Source: Rhipidocladum racemiflorum (lineage: Eukaryota > Streptophyta > Magnoliopsida > Poales > Poaceae). Taken from it: a stretch of DNA of 64,000 bases. The notes under the pieces are model-generated. The model was given only the letters and a program-made list of their open reading frames with translations, was not told where the DNA came from and ran no database searches. The position numbers and the translations under genes are program-made. The stretch is from positions 16,353,914 to 16,417,913 of the forward strand of contig CM070588.1 of NCBI GenBank assembly GCA_036346355.1. The letters are read 5' to 3'. Below, one piece after another: positions 33,401 through 44,146 of the stretch; position 1 is the stretch's first letter, and the number at the start of each line of letters is the position of its first letter.

Positions 33401-33608
33401 TCCAGAAAATACTTTGAGACATTTTGGACTCAAATAAAATATTTTCAACAAAATTTTATTTATAACTTTTGACTCTTTAATTATTTCAAAAGGGAATAAA
33501 TTCAAACTAAATCTAAAGAAATCCAAAGAAATCCCAGAAAATTCCAAAAATTCTCAAAAGTGTAAAATAACATTTAAATATATGAAAAGCAAAAGTTGGG
33601 GTGTTATA
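30496..33608 (-). repeat. Main piece of gypsy 4 3' LTR
   Basis: The reverse complement follows the gypsy 5 LTR: AACACCCCAACTTTTGC start at 33608 (TATAAC instead of TGTAAC, so the terminal dinucleotide is mutated), the AT-rich head, a GC-rich block with ABRE-like and TGACGTCA strings (31900-33250), the duplicated AACTCCGATTT phrases (31640, 31795), and on to GGTTAGACTTTCATGAGAAC, where copia 2 intervenes. Open frames in the GC-rich part (32569-33230) are incidental. Confidence 0.8.
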
Positions 33609-33643
33609 AACTTCCCCGCTTAACAGAATCTCATCACCGAGAT

Positions 33644-34684
33644 TCAGGGCTGACTAAGGAATAGTTTTGGAAACTCTTTCTTCAAATCCTCCTCGCGCTC
33701 CCAAGTCGCTTCACTCTCTGCATGGTTGCTCCACTGGACTCTGCAGAAACGGGTTGACTTATTTCTCGTCTCTCGATCCATGGTGTCCAGAATCTTCACA
33801 GGATGCTCCTTGTATGTCAGATCCTCCTTCAGCTCAATCGATTCCAAAGGGGTTTGTTCGTCTGGCATTCGGAGACACTTCTTCACTTGGGACACATGGA
33901 ACACATCATGCACTCCTATCAACGACTGCGGTAACTCCAGCTGGTAAGCAACTTCACCTCTGTTACTCAGAATCTTAAACGGCCCAACATAACGCGGTGC
34001 GAGTTTTCCTTTGGCGTGGAACCTCTTAACTCCCTTGAGAGGTGTAACCCTGAGATATACAAAATCTTTCGGTTCAAAACTCAAGTCTCGGTGATGGTTA
34101 TCGGCGTAACTCTTTTGTCTTGACTGAGCTTCCTTCAACCTTTCCCTGATCATGGCAATCTGCCTTTCAGACTCTCGAAGAATATCCGGTCCAAAGACAT
34201 GGCGTTCACCCGTCTCATTCCAGTTCAACTGTTTTCGATAGGGTCCACCATACAATGCCTCAAAAGGTGACATCTGTAGACTGGCCTGATAGCTGTTATT
34301 GTAGCTGAACTCAGCATATGGCAGACTCTTATCCCAAGAGGTAGCATAAGCCAACGCACAAGCTCTTAGCATATCCTCTAGAATCTGATTTACTCTTTCC
34401 GTCTGTCCATCCGTCAGCGGATGTTATGCAGTACCGAAGTTCAAACGGGTCCCCAAGGCTTCATGCAACTTATTCCAAAACCTGGAGGTAAATTGGGTAC
34501 CTCTGTCTAATACAATCTTCTTCGGCACTCCGTGCAAACAGACGATCCTGGTCATGTACAATTCTGCTAATTTATCTCTTGAGTAAGTGGTCTTTACAGG
34601 GATAAAATGAGCGACCTTAGTCAGGCGATCCACTATGACCCATATGGAGTCATACCCTCCCTGAGTCTTCGGAAAACCGGTAAT
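33644..34684 (-). pseudogene. Gypsy 4 integrase, C-terminal part
   Basis: In minus orientation it continues from 51578 with FITGFPKTQGGYDSIWVIVD, LYMTRIVCLHGVPKK, LDRGTQFTSRFWNKL and LNFGTA. A stop or frame change occurs at about 34424. Then MLRACALAYATSWDKSLPYA, ASLQMSPFEALYGG, KGVKRFHAKGKLAPRYVGP, VFHVSQVKKCLRMPDE, SNHAESEATWEREEDL and KKEFPKLF, a chromodomain-like end. It is better preserved at its C-terminus than gypsy 5. Copia 3 split the codons after MDF at the target GAAGT. Confidence 0.88.
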
Positions 34685-34850
34685 GAAGTTGTGAATCATG
34701 TGATGAAAAATTGGCTTGATTTTGTGCTGAAAAATTGGTTAGGATTAATCTTGCAAAATTGCTTGCATGAAGGACCAAACATTCAAACATCCAAAAACAG
34801 AGACTTTGCATTTGCGCCAGACCAAACATCCAAAAACAGTGAGTTTTCAA

Positions 34851-35190
34851 GATGTATGATGCATCAAACTTTTTGGTCTGTCATAAACGTGATTTTGATG
34901 CTTTTACGCTTGCTCAAGAAATCGCGTTTTTCCCATGTATGACGGACCAAATTTTTAGGTCTGTCATACACATGCTGTTGGCGATCTTGTTTTTCCCATG
35001 TATGACGGACCAAATTTTTTGGTCTGTCATACACTTGTTTTTGGCAACCTCGTTTTTTCCATGAACGACAGACCAAATTTTTTGGTATGTCGTAAATGTG
35101 CTTCTGAAGGTTTTTGCGCAGGACAAAGTTCTTAAAAACAGTAAGTTTTACATGTACGCTGGACCAAAACTTTGGTCCGTCATGAACGTA
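34851..35190. repeat. Array of five U3 palindromes
   Basis: Copies start near 34855, 34937, 35000, 35062 and 35152. Each is about 35 bp with arms like GTATGACGGACCAAA and TTTGGTCTGTCATAC around an AT centre. The first and fourth have mismatched arms. The same array is at 50011-50350, and a three-unit version is in both LTRs of copia 2. Confidence 0.8.
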
Positions 35191-35534
35191 AGTTTCTGGA
35201 ATTTGTGCGCTGGACTGGTTTTTGGTCTGTGCTGGATGTTTTTGTGCACGGTTAAGGGTTTTGAGCTAATGTGGACTTTATGCAATGCTCGTGTGAGTAT
35301 TTGCATGGACTAATGTTGAGTCAAGTCGTGGACTTGTGCTCGGATTTGTTTTTGCGGTTTGTTCATGTGCAGGTATTGCTTGAAGACGAACGTGGTTGAT
35401 GACGGGACCGGAACTAGGTTCATGGAGGAACTGAGGTTCGGGACTAGGTTCGGGAGGAACTGAAGTCTTGGTGGTCAAGGATGTCATGCGGGACGTTTGG
35501 GCTAAGAGAATGGTGCACATGAAGAATGGTTAGT

Positions 35535-35626
35535 CACGTGAGAATGGCAGGAGGTCATTCGCGTGCAAAGTGTTAGTCACGTGAGTATGGCAGGTGGCCA
35601 TACACGTGCAAAGTGTTAGTCACGTG
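35535..35626. promoter_or_regulatory. G-box (CACGTG) repeats in copia U3
   Basis: CACGTG occurs at 35535-35540, 35578-35583, 35603-35608 and 35621-35626. Three of these sit at 43-bp spacing inside the tandem unit GTTAGTCACGTGAG.ATGGCAGG. CACGTG is the core bound by plant bZIP and bHLH factors, for example in light, ABA or stress response. Position about 130-230 bp upstream of the TATA-like site fits an enhancer; the role is inferred. Confidence 0.55.
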
Positions 35627-36418
35627 AGTATGGTAGGGTTGCCATACGCGTGCAAGAGTTGTATTCGGCCAGGTTGGGCCAAGTAGAGTTGTGTTGGATA
35701 CAGATTCCTTCTAGGGAATAGGAATCGTATTCAGAACTCCTTGTGGGTTGGTCCTTTAAATTGGAGGGGTGTCTCCTGTTGAAGGGCATCAATCGCATCA
35801 AGCAGAGCTGAGCGCATTGAGAGCCTCAAGCTCAGTTTTAGGGTTTGTACTCTTTTGATGAGAGTACTTTAGACAAAATAAATAAAGATCAATTCTTCTA
35901 GTTCCTTGTGTGCTACAATATTCTCTTTTGGTTCTTGTTTGCATACTTGTTCTAGTTCTAGATTGGTTTTTGTTCTTTGAGTGTCATCTTGATTTGATCC
36001 ATCAAAAACCTTTCTATGGTATTGATTTAGAGTTCCTCAAAGTCTAGTTGATTAAACTTTTGTCGGTTCTGTTAAAACTTTCAAGTTTACGTTAGATCAA
36101 TTCTCGTTAAGTTCTGGAACAGCAAGTTTGCGAAGCTCATAACTTTTGATCCGTAAGTCCAATCGAGCTGATTCTTTTTGGGTTCGATTCGTATTAGAAT
36201 CTAGTTTCTTGTGTACAAATTTCAAATCAATCTAACGGTTGGATCTCCAGGAATTCTTGTTTTACCGAACCTCTATCATTCTGTTTTTGTCGAGTACGAG
36301 GCAATTATTTGGTTCTGTTTTGGGGTGAACTTTTAGTAGATCAAGAATTTGGTTTTAGCTTCCGCACAATCATTCACCCCCCTCTGATTGCTATATTCGT
36401 ATACTTCGATCCTACAAC

Positions 36419-36430
36419 TGGTATCAGAGC
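36419..36430 (+). other. Primer-binding site of copia 3 (initiator tRNA-Met type)
   Basis: TGGTATCAGAGC begins two bases after the 5' LTR, a perfect match to the usual copia primer site. Confidence 0.9.
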
Positions 36431-36468
36431 AAGGTTTTTCTAATCTATCTTAACCGGTGATTAGATCA

Positions 36469-37343
36469 ATGGATCGTTATTCGACAAAACCATGTGTGTT
36501 CCATGGTGTTGATTTTCAGTTTTGGAAGGCCAAGATGGAGTCATTCATCCAAGCTCAGGGCTTCACAATTTGGGAGAAGGTCTACAAGCCATATGATGTT
36601 CCCGAGAACGACAACGTCAACGACGCCAATCGTGCACATGTTGAAGCAAATAGCAAGGCGCACAACTTGATCATCCAAGGCTTGGGACGCAGCGACTTCG
36701 ATCGTGTGGTTCATCTTCGATCCGCATATGAGGTATGGAAATCTCTTTGTGATTATCATGAGGGTTCTAACACTGTGAAAGAGGTTCGCCAAGACATCTA
36801 CAAGAAGGAGTACATGCGATTCGAGATGAAACCGGGTGAGTCGGTAGATGACTTCTTTGCACGCTTTAATAAGATTCTTAGCAATCTACGTGTTGTTGGA
36901 GTCAACTATACTAATGCGGCAAATGCTAGACAATTGCTTAGTGCTTTGGACATGTCGGTGTGGGAGATGAAAGTAACATCTATACAAGAATCCACTGTCA
37001 TGAGTACACTTACTTTAGATGTTCTTTATTCTAATTTGAAAACTCATGAATTAGATGTTTTTGCTAGAAAGAATGATCATAAATCAATTGCTTTGACATC
37101 TCAATCTAGCATATCTCATAATGGTGCTGCTTCAAGTTTTGCTCTATCTTTCTTGTCTTCACTAACCGATGAACGGATTGAGCAATTCTCAGAAGAAGAC
37201 TTATCACTACCCTATTCTCGCTTTAACAAAGCTTTGCAAAATGTGAGAAAGAGAAAGAGAGGTGGTGGTGATCCTCCAAGATGCTATGAGTGTGGTGATC
37301 TCGACCATATTCGTCCAAACTGTCCTAAACTTGCAGATAAAGC
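36469..37343 (+). CDS. Copia 3 Gag, N-terminal part, interrupted by gypsy 6
   Basis: Starting at ATG 36469 (MDRYSTKPCVFHG), it is uninterrupted through the Gag domain (FQFWKAKMESFIQAQGF, KSLCDYHEGSNTVKEVRQ, FEMKPGESVDDFFARFN, LLSALDMSVWEMKV), a Ser-rich spacer and the CCHC knuckle CYECGDLDHIRPNC (about 37285-37325). The coding frame then meets the gypsy 6 LTR after CPKLADKA; the apparent extension to 37446 is LTR sequence. The remainder of gag resumes at 46899. No stop or shift is visible in this half. Confidence 0.92.
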
Positions 37344-39528
37344 TGTGACACCTCGGAGTGTCGTATCCTTAATTTTTGAACATGATAAGGTTAAATACAA
37401 TATGAGATGTGGAAATAAGGTTAAAACCATAAGAATTGGAGGTTAATAGCTTTTTCGGGCCGTTTCCGGGCCGTTTTCGGGGTTTTGGGCCTTCCCGGGG
37501 GAGTTTTGGGCCTTGGTGGGCTTTGGAGGGATTGAGAGGGACTCTTATTGGTCTAGGGCAGGGTGTGGGGGCTGTTAAAAGGGGCTCCCCCTGCCCCCCT
37601 TGCACCCCCACATCAGCCCCTTGCGCCCCCTCCACCTCTCCTCCCTCTTTTTCCCCCCCCTAAGCCCTAGCCGCCACCCCCCTCCCCAAACCGTGCGCCC
37701 CCCACCCCTTCCTCCACCTCCACACCACCTCCCCTCCACCCCTTGCTGCCCTAGGGTGGCCTCCCCACCCCTGCACCTCGTGGAGTCATCCCGTGGAGCG
37801 AGGAGCGAGGAGCGATTCGCGAGGGGATTCATTGGAGATTTGTTCATCGGCCAAAGGTATGATCTTGGGGATCCTTGGGGATGATCTAGGTTCTGTTGTT
37901 AGGGTGTTTATCAAGTTTTTAGATCAATTGGAGGCGCTGGATTGAAGTAATTTGGGTTAGATCTAAACTTGTCCACGTTTCTGTTTTCGGGCAGATTGAG
38001 CAGTCGAAGTAGGGTTCGAGTTTCCGTCGATTTAGGTTTCGAATCTGACCGTACGAACTTCTAGGAAGTTGTATATAATTTAATTATCTTTCCGTGGAAG
38101 TAAAGCACGTTAATTTCCGATCAGCCGTTTGAAAGTTATGGCTGTTTTACCGAGCGCCTAAAAATCTATGACGTAATTGGAACAGATCTCGGTAATCTGT
38201 AGATTGAACAACTTTAGAGGCCGAATCAGACTTTCCTTATACCTAGAGAAAGTTGGGAAATTTCCTAGGCTACGCGAGGGTGTACTTGTTTATTTTATTC
38301 GGAGTCCCAGAACTCAAGTTATGCCTTTTGCAAGGCTGCTGTCCCGCCGGGACAGAACCTCTGTTTTAGGTTTTGCGAGTAGTTGGCAATGTCGGGTTAG
38401 ATGGGGGGTTTGTCTACTGTTTTGAGGTTATGATTGTGAGTGTGTGATGCCTTTGTTCAGGTGGTGTGACCCCGAGAGAGCCCTCTTCTTCCCGCCAATC
38501 CGTTGCACGTGGTTGAGGCAAGTGTGTTGTGATGGATAGCGAGTTGTAGGTTGCATGTTGAGATTAGATGGAATTGTTTACATGATATATGTCCACTTGC
38601 CATGTGTTAATGATTGATATGATATGATGAGCATGTTTAACATATTATGATGCCATGTGTTAATATGTGAATTGAATATGATAATTGGCATGGTTGCATG
38701 CATGTCATGAGATAGGGCGAGGGCGGTGAGAAAGTCTTAACTAGTCCGGCAAGGTCGGTGAGAAAGTTATGACTAATCCGGAACGCCATTGAGTAAGTCC
38801 TATGTCGTGATTCCATCCACGTGGTGTTTGGAAGCGAGTAGGCACCCTCCACCTTCGGGATGGAAGGGAGGAAAGGGTGCACACCGACGGGTGTGTACTC
38901 CACCATACCGGTATGAGGTTCCAGAGGGTCAGGAGCATTGCATTACTTCGCATACAAATTGATGATGATATTGATAAGTAATCATGAATGAGATGATATA
39001 CATGATGGAAGATGTTATTGCCATGTTGTTATGCTTGTTGTCCATTGCAGTATGCTTGCTGAGTTTTCGAACTCACCCTTGTGTTTTCTTGTTGTTTTAG
39101 GTACCATGAGAACGGCATGCGGGAAAAGGGAATAGTCACACGCTCACACGTTGCTTCACCTTAATGTTTCCCCAAGTCAATTCATTTAGTTTGATAATAA
39201 ATTGCGTGTGATGGTCTTTAAAATTAAGTCTTAGCTTGGTTAATGAGAGTTCTATTGTTTGTTTGACACTTGGAACCTTAAGAGCTTAATGTTAGTCTCT
39301 TATTGTCGTTAAGACTTTATTTATTGCTGTTTTAGATGTTTCTCTTATTGCCGTATAATGCTATATTGTTGCTGTTCCTTAAATTCATGATAAAACAAAG
39401 GAGGTGCTGCCGAAATCTCGGTTTTTAGCCTATGCACCTTTGCTGGAATTTTATGTTAAATGTGGAATTTAGTTGTTGTTTAGCTTGTGTTTGGTAGCAT
39501 TCGGGCATATTAAATGCCGGGTGTTACA
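37344..39528 (+). repeat. 5' LTR of gypsy 6
   Basis: 2185 bp, TGTGACACCTCGGAG to GCCGGGTGTTACA. A C-rich tract (37580-37780) is followed by a short GGAGCGA repeat run (37793-37815). A putative primer-binding region, TTGGTATCGAGCGGGTC, starts about 3 bp downstream at 39532. Open frames in the C-rich part are not genes. Confidence 0.9.
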
Positions 39529-39855
39529 AATTTGGTATCGAGCGGGTCATAGGTCCTTGGAATATGTATTTTTAGTGTCATACCTTAAGTTGCAACTAAA
39601 ATATGATGTGGAATAACTTAGAAACATGGCTTAGGTTCTAACTAAAACCTTGTTATAGGATAGCAACGTTAAAACTTGTAAAAGTGGTATAACTAATCTA
39701 AAAATCTGACACACTTGGATGCACAGTAGGATGGGTTTTGGTTCGTCATTGCATCGCGCTTGATTATGTGATAAGGATTATGTCTATGATGATGTTTGAT
39801 CTATGATCTTGATTGTGTGCTTTCGTGTTTGGGTGGTTGTCTGTCTAAAGCAGCC

Positions 39856-40995
39856 ATGCCAAGGGGTAGAGGCCGTGGACGCCGTGGCCGTGGAGGCCAG
39901 GGGCGAGGCTCCCAGGGAGTTGAGGAGTCTGTTGCTGAGGGTAGCGTTTCGCTTAATGCTCGTGGGCCAGCTCAGGAGGAGCTTCTAGCTGCACGGTCGG
40001 GGGCGGGGGTGCCAGCCGCAAATGAAGATTTAGTTCAGGCTCTGCAGAGGGAGATTCAGGAGCTGCGCTGCAGCCAAGCGGGCAGCCCCTCGCCGTTGTG
40101 CCTCCCCATGCAAAGGGCCCCCCTGTTGCTCTCGCTGCACCGGGCCGAGGATGAGTCTCCGGAGTGGATGTCCCTCCGCCTTGACACTTTCGACGGAGCA
40201 GGCATGCCAATCCAGTCCGCAGATTGGCTGCGGTACATGGAGAGGCGCTTGAGGTCCTAGATTTGACCTCGGTTCGAGAGGACTCGCTTGTGGCTTTTCA
40301 CCGAAGGGCCAAGCGGATATCTCGGTGGGAGGGGTTCTGGCCGCTAGAGCCCCGATCTGGGTCCAAATGACTGGGAGGACTTTGTGGCTCGCTTCCGAGC
40401 CAAGTTCCATCCAGAGTCTTTCCTTGAGAGGATGGAGCTTACTCGACCACTCTTTCCTGTGAAAGAGGTCGGTGGCAGAGTATGAGAAGGAGTTCAACAG
40501 CGTGGTGCACTTTCAGACTGCAAGTGTGGCAGCCGACGATCGGGAGAAAGCTAGGAGGTTCCGTGAGGGGCCTCAACCAGGAGTTCAGAGTGGTCATGGG
40601 GCGATCGTCCTCGTGACTTCTCGCTCTGTGGTGGAGCAAGCGAAGGGCATGGAGCTCGAGTTGGAGCTCTCCGGGACAAGCGTAACCCGGGAGGTTCAGG
40701 GGTTCCTGCGGCCCCAGCGGGGCCGAAGAGGACCTTTGGTGGAGGAGGTGGGTCCTCTCGGCCACCCACCTTCAAGAAGTTCAAGGGAGGATAGGGCTCC
40801 TCCTCGTGGGCTAAGATGGGGCCGCCCCGGGTCTTCTTCGCGAGCGATCGTCTGTGCCCCGGTGCGAGCAGGCATGAAGTGCTTCAAGTGCGGTGGCGAG
40901 CACCGTGCTTCGTGAGTGTGGTTGGACCGGGAGTTGCAACCACTGTGGCAAGCCCGGCCATATGGGGCGAGTCTGCCGGATGAACCCCGGTAGCA
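39856..40995 (+). pseudogene. Gypsy 6 Gag with zinc knuckle, frameshifted
   Basis: The likely start at 39856 gives MPRGRGRGRRGRGGQGRGS, an RG-rich leader, then QALQREIQELRCSQAG and MSLRLDTFDGAG before the frame breaks at about 40260. The retrotransposon Gag domain continues in other frames (NDWEDFVARFRAKFHPESFL; VAEYEKEFNSVVHFQT). A CCHC-type knuckle is readable around 40875-40980 (CFKCGGEHRAS, then CNHCGKPGHMGRVC). At least three frame changes prevent a single product. Confidence 0.8.
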
Positions 40996-41239
40996 TCATC
41001 AAGTGGGAGACGGTGCCTTCTCCTCCCACTCCGGGCGCGTCTTCCAGAGGATCGGTGCACATGATGGCTGCCCTGTTTCTCAGCCACCCTTTGCGTGGCG
41101 CCACCAACAGATCTTGGTGCCCGCCGCCGTCTGCTCCTCCTCGCTTGCCTCCTCCGCCCCAGCCTTGTTGGGGCATCACCGAGTCGGGCTCTTCGTCCCG
41201 GCGCCACCAGGAGTGTACGCTTTGCCGACCGCCGAGTCA

Positions 41240-41590
41240 CCGGCATCCAGAGGTGGTTTCGTGTACTCTGCTCGTGGATTCCGTTGATGCCTTTGTTCTA
41301 TTTGATTCGAGCATCCTACTCTTTTGTGTCGTCGGAGTTTGCTAGTAGAGCTAAGTTGGGAGTTCAATGGATTTCGAGTCCGTGTTAGTCGATTCTCCTG
41401 GGGGTTGATTGCTAGTTCTTGGGTTTGCCCTGGTTGCACCATTGCCATTGATGATGAGGTTTTCTTTGCCAATCTCATGGTGATCCGATTGGCTCCTTTT
41501 GATGTCATTTTGGGCATGGACTGGCTGCATCGATTCGTGCCAAGATTTGTTGTTTACGGAAGGCGGTTGCCTTGCAGGCCCGTCGAGTAG
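41240..41590 (+). pseudogene. Gypsy 6 protease, active site broken
   Basis: The sequence reads LLVDSVDAFVLFDSS, where gypsy proteases have VLFDSGA. Two bases are missing right at the DSG triplet and throw the rest into another frame (SYSFVSSEFASRAKLGVQW), followed by IASSWVCPGCTIAI, DEVFFANLMVIRLAPFDV and ILGMDWLHRF, a typical end of the aspartic protease region. Loss of the catalytic DSG makes this inactive. Confidence 0.8.
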
Positions 41591-41699
41591 AGTTGACCTT
41601 TCAAGGTGGTATACCCTCCGATTCCATCTTTGCTTTGACTAGTTTGTTTTCTCGGTCGGCGTTTGAGGTCATTGGGTTTCCTCATGACTTTGTCTCGAG

Positions 41700-42606
41700 A
41701 AACCATCTTCCTCGATTCCCATTGAGGACATTTCTGTAGTGAAGGAGTTCGTTGATGTGTTCCCTGACGAGTTGCCTGGTCTACCTCCTGTGAGGAATGT
41801 GGAGTTTCGTATTGATCTTGTTCCTGGCACTCGACCTATTTCTATCTCTGCATACCGCTTGGCTCGTCCTTTTCAAGACGAGTTGAAGAAGCAGTTGGAG
41901 GATCTGTTGGCCAAGGGCTTCATTCGGCGTAGCGTTTCGCCATGGGGAGCACCCGTCCTCTTCGTCTCGAAGAAGGATGGAAGTTGGCGTATGTGCATTG
42001 ATTATCGTGCTCTTAATCAAGTGACAGTCAAGAACAAGTATCCTTTGCCTCGCATCGAGGATCTGTTTGACCAACTGAAGCGAGCAAAGGTGTTCTCCAA
42101 GATTGATCTTGATCGGGTACAATCGAGATCCGTGTGAGGGAGCAGGACATTGAGAAGATCGCTTTCTCCACTAGGTATGGGCATTATGAATTTAAAGTTA
42201 TGTCTTTTGGACTAACTAATGCCCCTGCTGTCTTTATGGAGGCGATGAACAGTATGCTACACAAGTACCTTGATGAGTTTGTGGTAGTGTTCATCGATGA
42301 CATTCTGATTTACTCTAAATCAGAAGAGGAGCATGAGCGACACTTGAGGCTTGTGCTGAGTACCATGAGGGGAATCGCTTCTTTGCTAAGCTGAAAAAGT
42401 GAGAGTTCTGGATTTCATATGTGGGTTTTCTTGGCCACATCATCAATCCAGAGGGCATATCTGTAGATCCTAGCAAAGTCTCAGTAGTTTTTGATTGTAA
42501 GAGTCCTTCCAATGTCAAAGAGGTGCGTAGTTTCCTTGGGTTGGCTGGCTACTATCGGCGTTTTGTGCAGGATTTCTCTATCATTGCCAAGCCACTTTCA
42601 CGGTGA
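41700..42606 (+). pseudogene. Gypsy 6 reverse transcriptase, frameshifted
   Basis: VVKEFVDVFPDELPGLPPVR opens the RT region. It continues with KGFIRRSVSPWGAPVLFVSK, SWRMCIDYRALNQVTVKNK and VFSKIDL, breaks at about 42115, then reads VREQDIEKIAFSTRYGHYEF, VMSFGLTNAPAVFMEAMNS, VVFIDDILIYSKSEEEH (catalytic DD), breaks at about 42390, then GFLGHIINPEGISVDPSKV and RSFLGLAGYYRRFVQDFS. All polymerase motifs are recognisable. Two clear frameshifts abolish the enzyme. Confidence 0.9.
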
Positions 42607-42639
42607 CTCGAGAAAGGGATGAAGTTCCGGTGGATCGCA

Positions 42640-43090
42640 GAGTGTGAGCACAACTTACACTTTGAAGGAGAAGTTAGTGATCACCTCTGTTCTTACCCTT
42701 CCCGAGCCGGGAAGCGCTTTCACCTGCTTATTCCGATGCTTCTCGGTTGGGACTTGGGTGTGTGCTCATGCAAGAGGGCAAGGTGATTGCTTATGCTTGA
42801 GGCGGTTGAAAAAGCATGAGCAGAATTATCCCACGCATGATCTTGAGCTAGCCGCCGTGGTGTTTGCATTGAAGATATGGAGGCATTACTCAGACGGGCG
42901 AGTCTTGTGATATTTTCATCGATCACAAGAGCCTCAAGTACATCTTTACTCGTAAAGATTTGAACTTGAGGCGGAGGAGGTGGCTAGAGTTGATAAAGGA
43001 TTATGACCTCACTATCCAAAGTATCATCCGGGAAAGCAAATGTGGTGGCCGACGCCCTCGATGCAAGACAATGCCCCTTGTTGTTGATTG
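42640..43090 (+). pseudogene. Gypsy 6 RNase H, frameshifted
   Basis: YSDASRLGLGCVLMQEGKVI (first catalytic D) is readable across frames near 42735. Then LKKHEQNYPTHDLELAAVVF, ALKIWRHY, DHKSLKYIFTRKDLNL, RRRRWLELIKDYDLTI, and a frame change within the HPGKANVVADAL stretch. Unlike gypsy 4 and 5, the tryptophan of RRWLELI is intact. Confidence 0.82.
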
Positions 43091-43309
43091 TCTTGTTGCT
43101 GATTTTGAGCATTTGGGAGTCTCCTACGCTTTGCGGGGACCGTGCAGGCTGAAACTCAAATGATTCTTGAGTCAACGATTCTGAACGTGTGCGAGAGGCA
43201 CAAAGAAGATGATCGTTTGCTCCAAGCAGTGAGGAAACGCCTTAAGGATGGCAAGTCCGAGACTTTATCGTTGATGATGCGGGAGCCTTGAGGTTTCAGG
43301 CCGATTGTC

Positions 43310-44110
43310 GTGCCCCAAAAATCTCAAGTGAAAGAAGACATCCTGAAAGAAGCTCATCGCACCGTACACGGTCCATCCCGAGAGACCAAGATGTACTGGG
43401 GACTTGAAGAAGAATTTCTCGTGGAAAAGGATGAGAGTGGATATTGCCAAGTATGTGACGTCTTGTGGGGTTTGCCGGAAGATCAAAGCTGAGCATAAGC
43501 GTCCGGCTGCTATTCTGACCTTTGGAGATTCTGTGTGGCCATGGGATGACATCTCCATGGATTTTGTGGTTGGTTTACCTCGTTCTCCACGAGGAAGGAT
43601 GCTTTGTTTGGGTTGTGGTGGACCGTCTCGGCAAGTCTGCGATTTTATTCCCATCCGCACGACCAATTCAATGAGCGAGTTGGCTCCCATCTATGTGCGG
43701 GAGATCGTGAGATTGCATGGTGTACCCAAGACCATTATCTCTCGATCGGGATGCGAAGTTCGTCTCCAAGTTAGGAGAGTTTGCGAGTGCTTTGGAGTGC
43801 AGCCTTCGCCTTAGTACCGCTTTTCACCCTCAGGACAGATGGGCGATCTGGCGTACCATCCAAACTTTGGAGGACATGCTCGTGGCCTGTGTGATGGCTT
43901 GGAAGGGTAGCTGGGAAGACCATTTGCCCCTTGCGAGTTTGCTTACAATAACGGCTATCATTCCAAAGATCCTGGCCCGCTCCTTATGAGGTGTCTTTGT
44001 ATGGCGGAAGTGCAGATCGCCACTTTGTTGGGATGTCGTGGCGAGAGAGCTATTCTTGGACCGGATTGGGTGCAGCAGATCGTTGATCGTGTGTCGGAGG
44101 TTCGGCGAGA
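43310..44110 (+). pseudogene. Gypsy 6 integrase, frameshifted
   Basis: The zinc-binding region (LKEAHRTVHG; YVTSCGVCRKIKAEHKRP) leads into the core: WPWDDISMDFVVGLPRSPRG, FIPIRTTNSMSELAPIYVRE, VRLHGVPKTIIS, AKFVSKLGEFASALECSL, LSTAFHPQ, QTLEDMLVACVMAWKGSWED. Catalytic acidic residues fall in MDF and, across a frameshift, in the SDRDAKF equivalent. Breaks near 43600, 43740, 43830 and 43940 make it inactive. Confidence 0.85.
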
Positions 44111-44146
44111 ACCTTATCGCAAAGACAGAGCGCATGAAAAGCTATC

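Larger units (their letters stand above)
34690..36416 (+). repeat. 5' LTR of copia 3
   Basis: 1727 bp, TGTGAATCATG to GATCCTACA. U3 holds five imperfect palindromes around GACGGACCAA..TTGGTCTGTC (34851-35190) and about 43-bp repeats carrying CACGTG (35535-35626). The TATA-like site reads CTTTAAATTGG at 35753-35763, whereas the 3' LTR has CTTTAAATAGG. Confidence 0.9.

Noticed and set aside
34851..35190. CRISPR-like array
   Set aside because: Plant retrotransposon LTR; units are imperfect palindromes with related, not unique, spacers.
37436..37884. Open frames in the C-rich part of the gypsy 6 LTR
   Set aside because: Noncoding LTR sequence; the copy at 44779-45216 has different indels that break the frames.
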